Positions 16,632-24,701 of a stretch of DNA of 64,000 bases are shown piece by piece (the stretch's first letter is position 1; each line of letters starts with the position of its first letter). A program made the translations under genes and the position numbers. This DNA is from Rathayibacter sp. VKM Ac-2754 (lineage in GTDB: Bacteria > Actinomycetota > Actinomycetes > Actinomycetales > Microbacteriaceae). The stretch is taken from assembly GCF_009807095.1 (NCBI RefSeq), contig NZ_WUCC01000003.1, forward strand, positions 310,001 through 374,000, read 5' to 3'. A model generated the notes under the pieces. The model saw only the letters and a list, made by a program, of their open reading frames with translations. It made no database searches and was not told where the DNA came from.

Positions 16632-17996
16632 TCACGGTCGGAGCGTGCGGGGCACCAGGCCCTCCTCCGCGAGCAGCCGCGCTGCCGCGAGCGTCGACAG
16701 GTCGTGGCCGTGGGCGCCGATGAGCTGGGCGCCGATCGGCAGGCCCGAGGAGGAGCCGAGCCCGATCGGGAGGACGGTCGACGGACCCGTCGCGAGATTC
16801 GCCACGTTGCTCCAGCGGCTGATCGCGCGCTCGTCCTCCGGGGCGACGGGGGCCGCAGGCGCCGCGAACGGCACGGTCGGGGCCAGCACGACGTCGACGT
16901 CGGCGAACACCTCCTTCCAGCGGTCGCGGAGGCGCAGCTGAGCGTCCCAGTCGGCCCAGACCTGCGCCGCCGGAGCTCCCGCGGCGGGGTCGCCGACGGA
17001 GTCGAGCCCCTCCGCCGTTCCGTCGAGCGCCGCGCCGTAGGCGATCTCGTGCTGCACGAGCCGGTCGAACAGCTGCTCGGCGTCGGGCGTCGCCAGAACC
17101 GAGTCGCGGATCACACGGGTCGTGACTCCCGCGGTGCCGAGCCGCTCCGCGAGCGCTTCGAGCGCCTCCGCCGTCTCGTCGTCGACCGGCGCCGACGCCT
17201 CCGACAGCCACAGCCCGACCCGAAGCTCACCGAGCGTCGCGAATCGCGGAGCCGGCAGCGCGAGCCGCCACGGACCGGGCGACGCCGTCCCGGCGAGCAC
17301 CCCGAAGAGCACCGCCAGGTCGTCCGCGCTCCGGGCGATCGGCCCCGCGACGGAGCAGGAGGGCTCGAGGAGCGTGCCCGTCCGCCAGGGCAGGTGCCCG
17401 CGCTTCGAGATCACCCCGTTGCTCGGCCGGTGCCCGCAGACCCCGTTCCACGCCGCGGGCACCCGGATCGAGCCGACGAGGTCGCTGCCCAGGTCGCCCC
17501 ACGACAGTCCGGAGGCGACGGCCGCCGCGGACCCGCCGGACGAGCCCCCGGCCGAGAGCCCCGCGCCCCACGGGTTCGGCGTGCGACCGTAGACGTCGTT
17601 GACCGTGTCGAGCGTGGCGAGGAAAGCGGGCACGTTCGTCTTGCCGAGGATCACCGCGTCGGCCGACCGCAGCGCGGCGACCGCGGGAGCGTCGCTCCGA
17701 GACGGGTGCAGGCTCCCGGGCGTGCCGACGCTGCCGACCAGCCCCTCGACCTCGAACGCGTCCTTGACCGTGATCGGCACCCCTGCCAGCGCCCCGAGCG
17801 GCTCACCCCGGCGCCTCCGCTCGTCGATCGACGCCGCCGCGCGCAGCACCGCCTCCGGATCGTGTGCCACCACCGTCGTCGGATGCTCGGCGACGGCCGC
17901 CAGCCGATCGGAGGCGACCTCGACGGCCGACACCTGTCCCGCGGCGAGCGCCGTCCGCAGCTCCGCGATGCTCGAGAACGGATCGATGGGGGTCAT
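16632..17996 (-). CDS. amidase (amidase signature family)
   Basis: A 454-residue cytosolic amidase. The Ser-cisSer-Lys triad can be placed: Lys78 (PITVKDAF), Ser152 in GGSSGGS and nucleophile Ser176 in LVGSIRVPA. The 24-residue spacing between the two serines matches the family (FAAH, GatA). The nucleophile loop reads GSDLVGSIRVPA instead of the more usual GTDTGGSIRxPA, a mild deviation. Substrate unknown; members hydrolyse small amides, nitrile-derived amides or carbamates. No Gat operon partner is nearby, so it is not GatA. ATG at 17996 has GGAAGAGG 6 bases upstream. Short inverted repeats flank the gene. Confidence 0.88.
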   Translation of the reverse strand: MTPIDPFSSIAELRTALAAGQVSAVEVASDRLAAVAEHPTTVVAHDPEAVLRAAASIDERRRRGEPLGALAGVPITVKDAFEVEGLVGSVGTPGSLHPSRSDAPAVAALRSADAVILGKTNVPAFLATLDTVNDVYGRTPNPWGAGLSAGGSSGGSAAAVASGLSWGDLGSDLVGSIRVPAAWNGVCGHRPSNGVISKRGHLPWRTGTLLEPSCSVAGPIARSADDLAVLFGVLAGTASPGPWRLALPAPRFATLGELRVGLWLSEASAPVDDETAEALEALAERLGTAGVTTRVIRDSVLATPDAEQLFDRLVQHEIAYGAALDGTAEGLDSVGDPAAGAPAAQVWADWDAQLRLRDRWKEVFADVDVVLAPTVPFAAPAAPVAPEDERAISRWSNVANLATGPSTVLPIGLGSSSGLPIGAQLIGAHGHDLSTLAAARLLAEEGLVPRTLRP

Positions 17997-18052
17997 GTGC
18001 GCCTCTTCCGTTGTCCACCGCGCCTCACAGGGCGGTGCGATTCTGTGGGGGT

Positions 18053-18064
18053 CGAGTGGACGCC
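18053..18064. repeat. inverted copy of the 12-base repeat upstream of amidase
   Basis: CGAGTGGACGCC is the reverse complement of the motif at 16609. It lies in the 195-base gap (17997-18191) between the amidase start and the permease stop. That gap otherwise holds GC-rich dyads and no gene. Confidence 0.35.
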
Positions 18065-18191
18065 TTCCGGTGTCCGCATCGCGATCCGAGCCCGGTTCGG
18101 GTCCAGTCGGAGGGGAGACCGGTGACGACTGGACGGCTCTCGGGGCCCGGGTCGCACCCAGGACCCGATTCGCGTCCGGTCGACGAGTTCC

Positions 18192-19517
18192 CTAGCGCCC
18201 CTGCGCGTCCCCGCCCAGCTGCCCGATCGCGGGCAGCGGCCCGCCGTCGTCCGCGCCCGTCCCGCGCCAGCGCGCGACCGCGTTGCCCAGGTGGTAGACC
18301 ACCAGCGCCGCGGCAGCGCCGAGCACGATCCCGCCGAGCTCGAAGCCGCCGGACGAGAACGCGAAGCCCGCGATCGCGATCACGAGCGACACCGCGGCCG
18401 TGTACTGGTTGACCGGGCGGGAGAAGTCGACGCGGTTGTCGATCCAGATCTTGATGCCGATGACCCCGATGAGGCCGTAGAGCGCGGTGGTCGCGCCTCC
18501 GAGGACCCCGGCCGGGATCGAGTTGAAGACGGCGCCGACCTTGGGCGAGAGGCTGAGCAGCACGGCCGTGACGCCGGCGACCCAGTAGGCGGCGGTCGAG
18601 TAGACGCGGGTCGCGGCCATCACGCCGATGTTCTCGCCGTAGGTGGTCGTGCCCGAGCCGCCGAAGGCGCCCGACACGGTGGTCGCGAGGCCGTCGGCGA
18701 TGAGCGCGCGGCCGGTGTGCGCGTTGACGGAGGAGTCGGTCATCGTCGCGACGCCGCGCACGTGCCCGACGTTCTCGGCGATGAGCACGAGCACCACGGG
18801 GAGGAACATCGCGATGCCCGACCACGTCGATCCGCTCGCGAAGTCGGGGAACGTGAACGGGGGCAGACCCACCCAGGCCGCGTCGGAGACGGCGGAGTAG
18901 TCGATCTCGTCGCGGACGAGCGCCACGACGTAGCCGATCACGACGCCGACGAAGATCGAGATGCGGCCGAGGAAGCCGCGGAAGAAGACGCTGCCGAAGA
19001 CGATCGCGGCGAGGGTGACGGTGCCCGTGACGGGCGCCTGCTGGAACGAGAGCCACGCCGTCGGCGCCAGGTTGAAGCCGATCAGCGCGACGATCGCACC
19101 CGACACGACCGGAGGCATCAGCCGGTCGATCCAGCCGAGGCCCGCGAACTGCACCACGACGCCGACCGCGGCGAGCAGGAGACCGACGGCGACGACTCCG
19201 GCGAGCGCCGACCCCGTGCCGCCGACGGCGGTCGCCGCGGTGACCGGGGCGATGAAGGCGAAGCTCGAGCCGAGGTAGCTGGGCAGCCTGTTGCGCGTGA
19301 TCACGAGGAAGAGCAGGGTGCCGACGCCCGAGAACAGCAGGGTCGTGGCGACCGGGAAGCCGGTGAGCACGGGCACGAGGAAGGTCGCGCCGAACATGGC
19401 GACGACGTGCTGGATGCCGATGGCGATCGTGGCGGGCCAGCTGAGCCGCTCGCCGGGAGCGACGACGGCGCCGGGTGCGACGGTGCGACCGTCGCCGTGC
19501 AGGGTCCAGATGGGCAT
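18192..19517 (-). CDS. uracil/xanthine permease, NCS2 family (UraA-like)
   Basis: A 441-residue nucleobase:cation symporter with about 12-14 TM segments. The family N terminus (RLSWPATIAIGIQHVVAMFGATFLVPVLTGF) is intact. The central GENIGHV-type helix (VLIAENVGHVRGVA) and the substrate-site region SGTTTYGENIGVMAATRVYS, with its catalytic Glu, point to a uracil-type transporter. ATG at 19517 has GAGGAG 5 bases upstream and opens the conserved region; the longer frame is Arg-rich and is generated by the repeat array at 19587-19781. The gene is divergent from the sigma factor gene. Transport of uracil is likely, xanthine possible. Confidence 0.9.
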   Translation of the reverse strand: MPIWTLHGDGRTVAPGAVVAPGERLSWPATIAIGIQHVVAMFGATFLVPVLTGFPVATTLLFSGVGTLLFLVITRNRLPSYLGSSFAFIAPVTAATAVGGTGSALAGVVAVGLLLAAVGVVVQFAGLGWIDRLMPPVVSGAIVALIGFNLAPTAWLSFQQAPVTGTVTLAAIVFGSVFFRGFLGRISIFVGVVIGYVVALVRDEIDYSAVSDAAWVGLPPFTFPDFASGSTWSGIAMFLPVVLVLIAENVGHVRGVATMTDSSVNAHTGRALIADGLATTVSGAFGGSGTTTYGENIGVMAATRVYSTAAYWVAGVTAVLLSLSPKVGAVFNSIPAGVLGGATTALYGLIGVIGIKIWIDNRVDFSRPVNQYTAAVSLVIAIAGFAFSSGGFELGGIVLGAAAALVVYHLGNAVARWRGTGADDGGPLPAIGQLGGDAQGR

Positions 19518-19586
19518 GGGGCTCCTCGGCGGAAGGTGCGGGTGGGGGCGGTCCAGAGTAGCGAGCCGGCCGGGTGCCGCCGTCGT

Positions 19587-19781
19587 CCGACCTCCGGCTC
19601 GCAGAAGCACGTTCGGCTCGCAGGAACACGCGGATACCGCGAGCCGAACCGGATTCCGCGAGCCGAAGCTGCGCCTCCGTCGCCGCCACGCACGCCCGAG
19701 CCGACCTCCGGCTCGCAGAAACACGCTCGGCTCGCAGAAACACGCGGATTCCACGAGCCGAACGCGATTCCACGAGCCGGA
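19587..19781. repeat. two tandem 81-bp palindromic units
   Basis: Units at 19587-19667 and 19701-19781 have the same length and are nearly identical. Each contains two direct copies of GGCTCGCAGAAACACG followed by two inverted GATTCCNCGAGCC elements, so each can fold into nested hairpins with CGGCTCG/CGAGCCG stems. They lie in the 359-base gap between the permease start and the sigma-factor start. No gene is seen in this gap. Confidence 0.8.
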
Positions 19782-19876
19782 CATGCCCCGACAGCGGCTG
19801 CGACGCGCCTCCGAGCCGCTCGCCGCGCCGGGTGAAAGCAGCGCCCGCCTCCCGGACACAAGGGAGCATGAGGAAC

Positions 19877-20395
19877 ATGCCAGCTCCCCTCGCGGGCCCC
19901 GACCGGTTCGCCGCGGTCGCCGCCGCGGTCGCCGATCCGGTCCGCCGCTACCTCTGGCGCCGCACCGACGAGGCGACGGCCGACGACGTCCTCGCCGCCA
20001 CCCTCTCGGTGCTCTGGCGCCGCCCCGACGACGTGCCGGAGGATCCCGTGCCGTGGGCGATCGGAGTCGCGCGCCTGCAGCTGCAGAACGCGCTGCGCAC
20101 CCAGCGCCGCCAGGTGCTCCTCGCGCAGCGCATCGCCGTGGTCGACCCGCCGCAGGTGCGCGTCGACGCCGAGCAGGGGCCGTCGGAGTCGGACGAGGCG
20201 GTGCGCCTGGTGCTCGCGCGGCTCCGCGAGTCGGATGCCGAGCTGCTCCGCCTCTGGGCGTGGGAGGAGCTCGACTCGCGGGCGATCGCGGAGGTGCTCG
20301 GCATCACCGCCAACGCCGCGTCGATCCGCCTGCACCGCGCCCGGCGGCGCTTCGCCGAGCTGTTCGAGCAGACCAGAGCAGGAGGATCCCGATGA
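19877..20395 (+). CDS. sigma-70 family RNA polymerase sigma factor (ECF-type)
   Basis: A 172-residue regulator with a sigma region-2-like N terminus (VADPVRRYLWRRTDEATADDVLAATLSVLWRRPDDVP) and a region-4 HTH near the C terminus (LLRLWAWEELDSRAIAEVLGITANAASIRLHRARRRF). It directs RNA polymerase to an unknown promoter set. ATG at 19877 was preferred because GGGAG lies 10 bases upstream; ATG at 19868 has almost no spacing. The next gene overlaps by 4 bases (ATGA) and encodes a single-TM protein in the position of an anti-sigma factor. The palindromic repeat array lies directly upstream. Confidence 0.85.
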   Translation: MPAPLAGPDRFAAVAAAVADPVRRYLWRRTDEATADDVLAATLSVLWRRPDDVPEDPVPWAIGVARLQLQNALRTQRRQVLLAQRIAVVDPPQVRVDAEQGPSESDEAVRLVLARLRESDAELLRLWAWEELDSRAIAEVLGITANAASIRLHRARRRFAELFEQTRAGGSR

Positions 20396-20982
20396 CCGGA
20401 ATCGACGACGACGAGGTCCGCTGGCGGATGCGCGCCGCCGACCCGGCGCGCGCCCTCGCGCCCCTGACCCCGGACGAGCTCAGCGCGCACATCGCCGCGG
20501 CGGTCGGCGAGCCCGCGCCCCGTCACACCCCCACCCGCCGCTCGCGCTGGATGATCGCCGGCGTGGGCGCCCTGAGCGCGGGCGCCGCCGCCTCCCTCCT
20601 GCTGCCGCTCGCCTTCGGGGTCGGGGGCGGAGCGGCGTCGACCCTCGAGCTGCCCTCGACCGGCGGCCCGATGGCGATGTGCGCCCCCGTCGACGCGGCG
20701 GCGCTCGAGCCCGCCGAGATCGCGTTCCGCGCGGAGGTGACCGGCATCGACCAGGGCGTCGTCACCCTGAGCGTCACCGACCGCTTCGCCGGCGAGGTGG
20801 CCGACACCGTCCAGGTCACGCAGTCGCCGGAGTCGGCGGTCGACGGCGCCCCGATCACCTTCGAGCCGGGAGTCGGCTACCTCGTCGCAGCCTCCGGAGG
20901 CGTCATCCTCACCTGCGGACTCAGCGGCCCCGACTCGGCCGCCCTCGGCGACCTCTACCGGGAGGCGTTCGCGCTGCGCTAG
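20392..20982 (+). CDS. single-TM protein, putative anti-sigma partner
   Basis: A 196-residue protein overlapping the sigma gene by 4 bases. The N-terminal ~55 residues are cytosolic (RMRAADPARALAPLTPDEL, as in proteins paired with such sigma factors). One TM helix follows at about 52-75 (WMIAGVGALSAGAAASLLLPLAF), then an extracytoplasmic beta-rich domain with two cysteines (MCAPVD and ILTCGL) that could form a disulfide. No zinc-binding HxxxCxxC anti-sigma motif is visible, so the anti-sigma role is inferred from position and topology. Its TAG stop shares the palindromic CTAG with the stop of the convergent gene. Confidence 0.7.
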   Translation: MTGIDDDEVRWRMRAADPARALAPLTPDELSAHIAAAVGEPAPRHTPTRRSRWMIAGVGALSAGAAASLLLPLAFGVGGGAASTLELPSTGGPMAMCAPVDAAALEPAEIAFRAEVTGIDQGVVTLSVTDRFAGEVADTVQVTQSPESAVDGAPITFEPGVGYLVAASGGVILTCGLSGPDSAALGDLYREAFALR

Positions 20983-21239
20983 ACGAGGAGCGTCAGCAGG
21001 CCGCCGAGCAGCGACGGGGCGACGCCGACCGCGAGCGCCCCGAGCCCGAGCACCACGCCCGCGAAGCTCGCGCGGCTGCCGCGGAGGGCGTCGTCGTCGC
21101 GCAGCCGTCGCCGGGCGCCGAGGCCGAGCACGATCGCGGTGACGGCGAGCACGGCCGCCACGATCGGGACCTGCATCGAGAACACCGCCGCGGCTCCGAT
21201 CACGGCGGCGGCGATCGCTCGGACGTCGTAGGGCCGCAT
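20979..21239 (-). CDS. small membrane protein (86 aa)
   Basis: Three hydrophobic segments (AIAAAVIGAAAVFSMQVPIVAAVLAVTAIVLG and AGVVLGLGALAVGVAPSLLGG) are separated by a charged loop (ARRRLRDDDALRGSRAS), resembling DUF4190-like small membrane proteins. ATG at 21239 is the only start that yields a membrane protein without a low-complexity extension. Its stop overlaps the convergent partner's stop at CTAG. Function unknown. Confidence 0.65.
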   Translation of the reverse strand: MRPYDVRAIAAAVIGAAAVFSMQVPIVAAVLAVTAIVLGLGARRRLRDDDALRGSRASFAGVVLGLGALAVGVAPSLLGGLLTLLV

Positions 21240-21363
21240 CGCTCCAGCCTGCCACGCCGGCAGCCGACACCTGTGGGGCACAGCCGACCCCTCCGTGGCA
21301 AGTCCCTTCGCAAGTGGGCGGAGCACGGCGGACGCTGGAAGCTCCCGATCCTTCCAGGAGGCA

Positions 21364-22320
21364 ATGGTGTTCTTCCACGTGCAGCGACTCATCAGCGACA
21401 TCGAGCAGGACGAGCCGGATCCGGCCGCCGCGAACGCGCTCCAGGAGGGGCTCGGCGGCCAGTTCGGCGAGATGCGCACGATGATGCAGTACCTCTTCCA
21501 GGCGATGAACTTCCGCGGCGCCGACGCGAAGCCCTACCGCGACCTCATCCAGGGCATCGGCACCGAGGAGATCAGCCACGTCGAGCTGATCGGCACCACC
21601 ATCTCGCGCCTGCTCGACGGCTCGCCGCAGTACCAGGGCAAGCCGACCGACCCGCTCGACAAGCCCGGTGCCGGCGGCGCGACTCCGCTCAACATCGCCC
21701 TCGACACGGGCAACATCCACCACTACCTCGTCGGCGCGCAGGGCGCACTGCCGGTCGACTCGGTGGGCAACCCGTGGAGCGGCAGCTACGTCTACAACTC
21801 GGGCAACCTCGTGCTCGACCTGCTCTACAACCTCATGCTCGAGTCGACCGGTCGCCTGCAGAAGTCGCGCATCTACGAGATGACGGCCAACAAGACGGCC
21901 CGCTCGACCATCGCGTACCTCATCGTCCGCGACCAGGCGCATGAGAACGCCTACGCGAAGGCGCTCGAGACCCTCGGCATCGACTGGAAGAAGACCCTGC
22001 CGATCCCGAAGACGAACGCCGACAAGTTCCCCGAGGTCAAGAAGCTCCTCGACCTGGGCCTGCAGAGCAAGCAGTACACCTTCGATCTCGAGGGCGCGTC
22101 CGAGGCGGGCAAGATCTTCCGCGGGGCCTCGCCGTCGAACGACGGCACCGACCTCGAGTCGAAGGAGCAGGCGCCCGAGGGCGTCCCCTCCGTCATCGCC
22201 CCCGAGCGCTTCGAGGAGTACGCGCCGGGTCTGGACCCCGATCTGCTCAAGCTCATCCAGACGACGGCCGAGATGGAGCTCGACGAGATCAGCTCCTTCT
22301 ACGGGCCGACCGCGAAGTAG
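21364..22320 (+). CDS. manganese catalase
   Basis: A 318-residue non-haem catalase that disproportionates hydrogen peroxide with a di-manganese centre, cytosolic. The four-helix-bundle ligand pattern is visible: Glu in QFGEMRTMMQYLFQ, Glu and His in GTEEISHVELIGT, Glu in NLMLESTGR, and Glu/His in VRDQAHENAYAKAL. The typical N terminus (VFFHVQRLISDI) and the helical C-terminal tail are intact, and length is normal. The ATG has GGAGG 5 bases upstream. The Mur ligase gene starts 20 bases after the stop on the same strand, so they may be co-transcribed. Confidence 0.95.
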   Translation: MVFFHVQRLISDIEQDEPDPAAANALQEGLGGQFGEMRTMMQYLFQAMNFRGADAKPYRDLIQGIGTEEISHVELIGTTISRLLDGSPQYQGKPTDPLDKPGAGGATPLNIALDTGNIHHYLVGAQGALPVDSVGNPWSGSYVYNSGNLVLDLLYNLMLESTGRLQKSRIYEMTANKTARSTIAYLIVRDQAHENAYAKALETLGIDWKKTLPIPKTNADKFPEVKKLLDLGLQSKQYTFDLEGASEAGKIFRGASPSNDGTDLESKEQAPEGVPSVIAPERFEEYAPGLDPDLLKLIQTTAEMELDEISSFYGPTAK

Positions 22321-22339
22321 CGGACGACCGGGTCCCCGC

Positions 22340-23857
22340 GTGCCCGTGTTCCGGCTCCTCGAGCCGCGACGCTGCGAGGGGGCCCGGCTCGACGTGATCG
22401 CGCGCGCCGTCGGGCTGGAGCTCGACGGCCGCGGCGACGTCGTGGCCGGGAGCGTCACCGTGTCGCATCGAGAGGTGCGGGCGGAGGCGCTCTTCGCCGC
22501 GCTCCCCGGCCGCCGGATGCACGGGGCCGACTTCGCCGTGCAGGCCGCCGCGGCCGGTGCCGTCGCGGTGCTGACCGACGAGGCGGGCAGCGCGGCGGCG
22601 CGCGCCTCCGGACTGCCCGTGCTGCTCGCCGCCGACCCGAGAGCGGCGCTGGGCTCCGTCGCGGCGGCGGTCTACGGCACCGATCGCGCGCGGCCGACGC
22701 TCCTCGGCGTGACCGGTACCAACGGCAAGACCAGCACGGTGCACCTGCTCGACGCGATCCTCCGCCGGCTCGGCGTGCCCTCGGGCTACAGCTCCACGGC
22801 CGAGCGCCGCAGCGCCGAGCACGTCGTCGCGAGCCGGCTCACCTCTCCGGAGGCGCCCGAGCTGCACGCGCTCCTCGCGCGCATGACCGAGGACGGCGTC
22901 GAGACCGCGGCGATCGAGGTGAGCGCTCAGGCGCTGGTCCGCTCGCGCGTCGAGGGCCTCGTCTTCGACGTCGCCGGCTTCACCAATCTCAGCCACGACC
23001 ACCTCGACGACTTCGGCGATCTGAGCACCTACCTCCGGGCGAAGCAGCGGCTGTTCCGGCCCGATCGGAGCCGCCGCGGAGTCGTCGTCGTCGACACAGC
23101 GGCGGGTCGCACGGTCGCGGCCGAGGCGGAGGTGCCCGTGGTCACCGTCGGCACGCGCGACGCCGACTGGACCGTCGACGTCCTCTCGTCGACCGCGACC
23201 GGCACGCGCCTGCGCCTCGTCGCCCCCGACGGCTGGTCGATGACCACCGCCGTCCCGCTGATCGGGCGGCACATGGCCTCGAACGCCGCCCTGGCGATCG
23301 TGATGCTGGTGGAGGCGGGCTACTCGCGGTCCGCGATCGCCGCGGCCCTCGCCTCCGGACTCGCCGTCTCGGTGCCCGGCCGCACGCTGCTCGTCTCGGG
23401 CGCCGAGGGCCCGCGCCTCTACGTCGACTTCTCGCACACCCCCGACTCGGTCGCCCGCACCGTCGACGCCCTCCGCGAGGTGACCCCCGGCCGCGTGCTC
23501 GTCATCCTCGGAGCCGACGGCGACCGCGACCCCAGCAAGCGCGCGCCGATGGGCCGCGCCGCCGCCGACCGCGCCGACCTCGTGATCGTCACCGACCACC
23601 ACCCGCGCTTCGAGGATCCGGCACAGATCCGCCGGGCGCTGCTCGAGGGCGCTCTCGGGCGCGGCTGCGAGGTGCGCGAGGTCGCCGAGCCGGCGCGAGC
23701 CGTCCGCGCCGCGCTCGGCGACGCGCGCGCCGACGACTCAATCCTCTGGGTCGGCCCCGGCGACACGGACTACCGCGTGGTGCTCGGCGCCGACCTCCCC
23801 TACTCGCCCCGCGCCGATGCGGCGCTCGCGCTGGCCGAGGCGGGCTGGGCGGTCTGA
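22340..23857 (+). CDS. Mur ligase, MurE-like (UDP-MurNAc-tripeptide synthetase paralogue)
   Basis: A 505-residue ATP-dependent amide ligase. The P-loop GVTGTNGKTST is at residues 123-133. MurE-type motifs follow: TSPEAPELHALL, EVSAQALVRSRVEG, DVAGFTNLSHDHLDDFGD, the carbamylated-Lys segment YLRAKQRLF, and a C-terminal ADGDRDPSKRAPMGR. The canonical MurE specificity motif DNPRxEDP reads HHPRFEDP here, so the added residue may differ from diaminopimelate or lysine. The gene is outside any cell-wall (dcw) cluster, next to Mn-catalase, which suggests a paralogue. GTG at 22340 was chosen; GTG at 22346 is equally possible, and no good ribosome site is visible for either. Confidence 0.85.
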   Translation: MPVFRLLEPRRCEGARLDVIARAVGLELDGRGDVVAGSVTVSHREVRAEALFAALPGRRMHGADFAVQAAAAGAVAVLTDEAGSAAARASGLPVLLAADPRAALGSVAAAVYGTDRARPTLLGVTGTNGKTSTVHLLDAILRRLGVPSGYSSTAERRSAEHVVASRLTSPEAPELHALLARMTEDGVETAAIEVSAQALVRSRVEGLVFDVAGFTNLSHDHLDDFGDLSTYLRAKQRLFRPDRSRRGVVVVDTAAGRTVAAEAEVPVVTVGTRDADWTVDVLSSTATGTRLRLVAPDGWSMTTAVPLIGRHMASNAALAIVMLVEAGYSRSAIAAALASGLAVSVPGRTLLVSGAEGPRLYVDFSHTPDSVARTVDALREVTPGRVLVILGADGDRDPSKRAPMGRAAADRADLVIVTDHHPRFEDPAQIRRALLEGALGRGCEVREVAEPARAVRAALGDARADDSILWVGPGDTDYRVVLGADLPYSPRADAALALAEAGWAV

Positions 23858-23902
23858 GCGCTCGGGTGCTTGACTGACCGGGTCGAGCATCGGAGGCGTG
23901 CA

Positions 23903-24610
23903 GTGTTCTCGAGCCTTCCCGTGCGCCGTGTGCAGCGCCATCCGGCATCGGAGGCGCCGCTCGACGTCTGGCCCGCGACCCTCGCGCCGGTGCGCCAGGT
24001 GCTCGCCGACGGCTGGGACCTCGGCACCGTGACGGTGCTGACCGGCGAGAACGGCGCGGGCAAGTCGACGCTGCTCGAGGCCCTCGCGCTCGCCTTCGGG
24101 CTGAACGCCGAGGGCGGTTCGACGGGCGCGATGCACGCGACGCGCGGCTCGGAGTCGGATCTCGCCGAGCAGCTGCAGCTCGTGCGCGGAGCCGGCGCCT
24201 CGAAGCGCGGCTTCTTCCTCCGTGCCGAGACCATGCACGGCTTCTTCTCGTATCTCGAGGACGTCGGCATCGACGGCGGCTACCACGAGCGGAGTCACGG
24301 CGAGTCGTTCCTCGACATCGTCACGAATCGCTCGCGCATCCGCGGGCTCTGGCTGCTCGACGAGCCGGAGTCGGCGCTCTCGGTCTCGGGCTGCCTCGCG
24401 CTGATCGGGCTGCTGCGCGACCTCGCCGCCGTGGGCTCGCAGGTGGTCCTGTCGACGCACTCGCCGATCCTCGCCGCTCTGCCGGGCGCCGACCTGTACG
24501 AGCTGGGCGACTTCGGGATGCGGCGGTGCGAGTACGACGAGCTGGATCTGGTGCGCACGTGGCGCGGGTTCCTGGAGGATCCGCGACGGTACCTGCGGCA
24601 TCTCGGGTGA
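23903..24610 (+). CDS. AAA/ABC-type ATPase
   Basis: A 235-residue soluble ATPase. Walker A is TGENGAGKSTLLE (near residue 45), Walker B is LWLLDEPESALS and the switch histidine is in VVLSTHSPILAALP. That is the layout of stand-alone RecF/SMC-like ATPases of the YbjD/OLD-related type rather than a transporter ATPase (no SGGQ signature; an SxxGCLALIGLL stretch instead). Similar proteins are widespread with unknown roles. GTG at 23903 has GGAGG 6 bases upstream; an upstream TTG at 23870 would add 11 residues. It is convergent with the lipoprotein gene across a long inverted repeat. Confidence 0.78.
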   Translation: MFSSLPVRRVQRHPASEAPLDVWPATLAPVRQVLADGWDLGTVTVLTGENGAGKSTLLEALALAFGLNAEGGSTGAMHATRGSESDLAEQLQLVRGAGASKRGFFLRAETMHGFFSYLEDVGIDGGYHERSHGESFLDIVTNRSRIRGLWLLDEPESALSVSGCLALIGLLRDLAAVGSQVVLSTHSPILAALPGADLYELGDFGMRRCEYDELDLVRTWRGFLEDPRRYLRHLG

Positions 24611-24618
24611 GCGGGCCG

Positions 24619-24686
24619 CACAACCAAGGCTGACCAGGCGGAAGTGCTGAGAATTCAGGGGAATCCGCCTGTCAGCCTTAGTTGTG
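24619..24686. terminator. long-armed inverted repeat between convergent genes
   Basis: 24619-24642 and 24664-24686 pair over 23-24 bases with one mismatch and one bulge (arms start CACAACCAAGG and end TTAGTTGTG), leaving a 21-base loop. It lies between the ATPase and lipoprotein genes. Probably a bidirectional terminator; no target-site duplication was seen. Confidence 0.6.
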
Positions 24687-24701
24687 AGCACGTTCCGGCG
24701 C

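Noticed and set aside
16632-17996. Amidase as GatA of the tRNA amidotransferase
   Set aside because: No gatB/gatC nearby and the nucleophile loop deviates from GatA; treated as a generic amidase.
24619-24686. Inverted repeat as a MITE insertion
   Set aside because: Terminal arms look MITE-like, but no target-site duplication or second copy was found; position between convergent genes favours a terminator.
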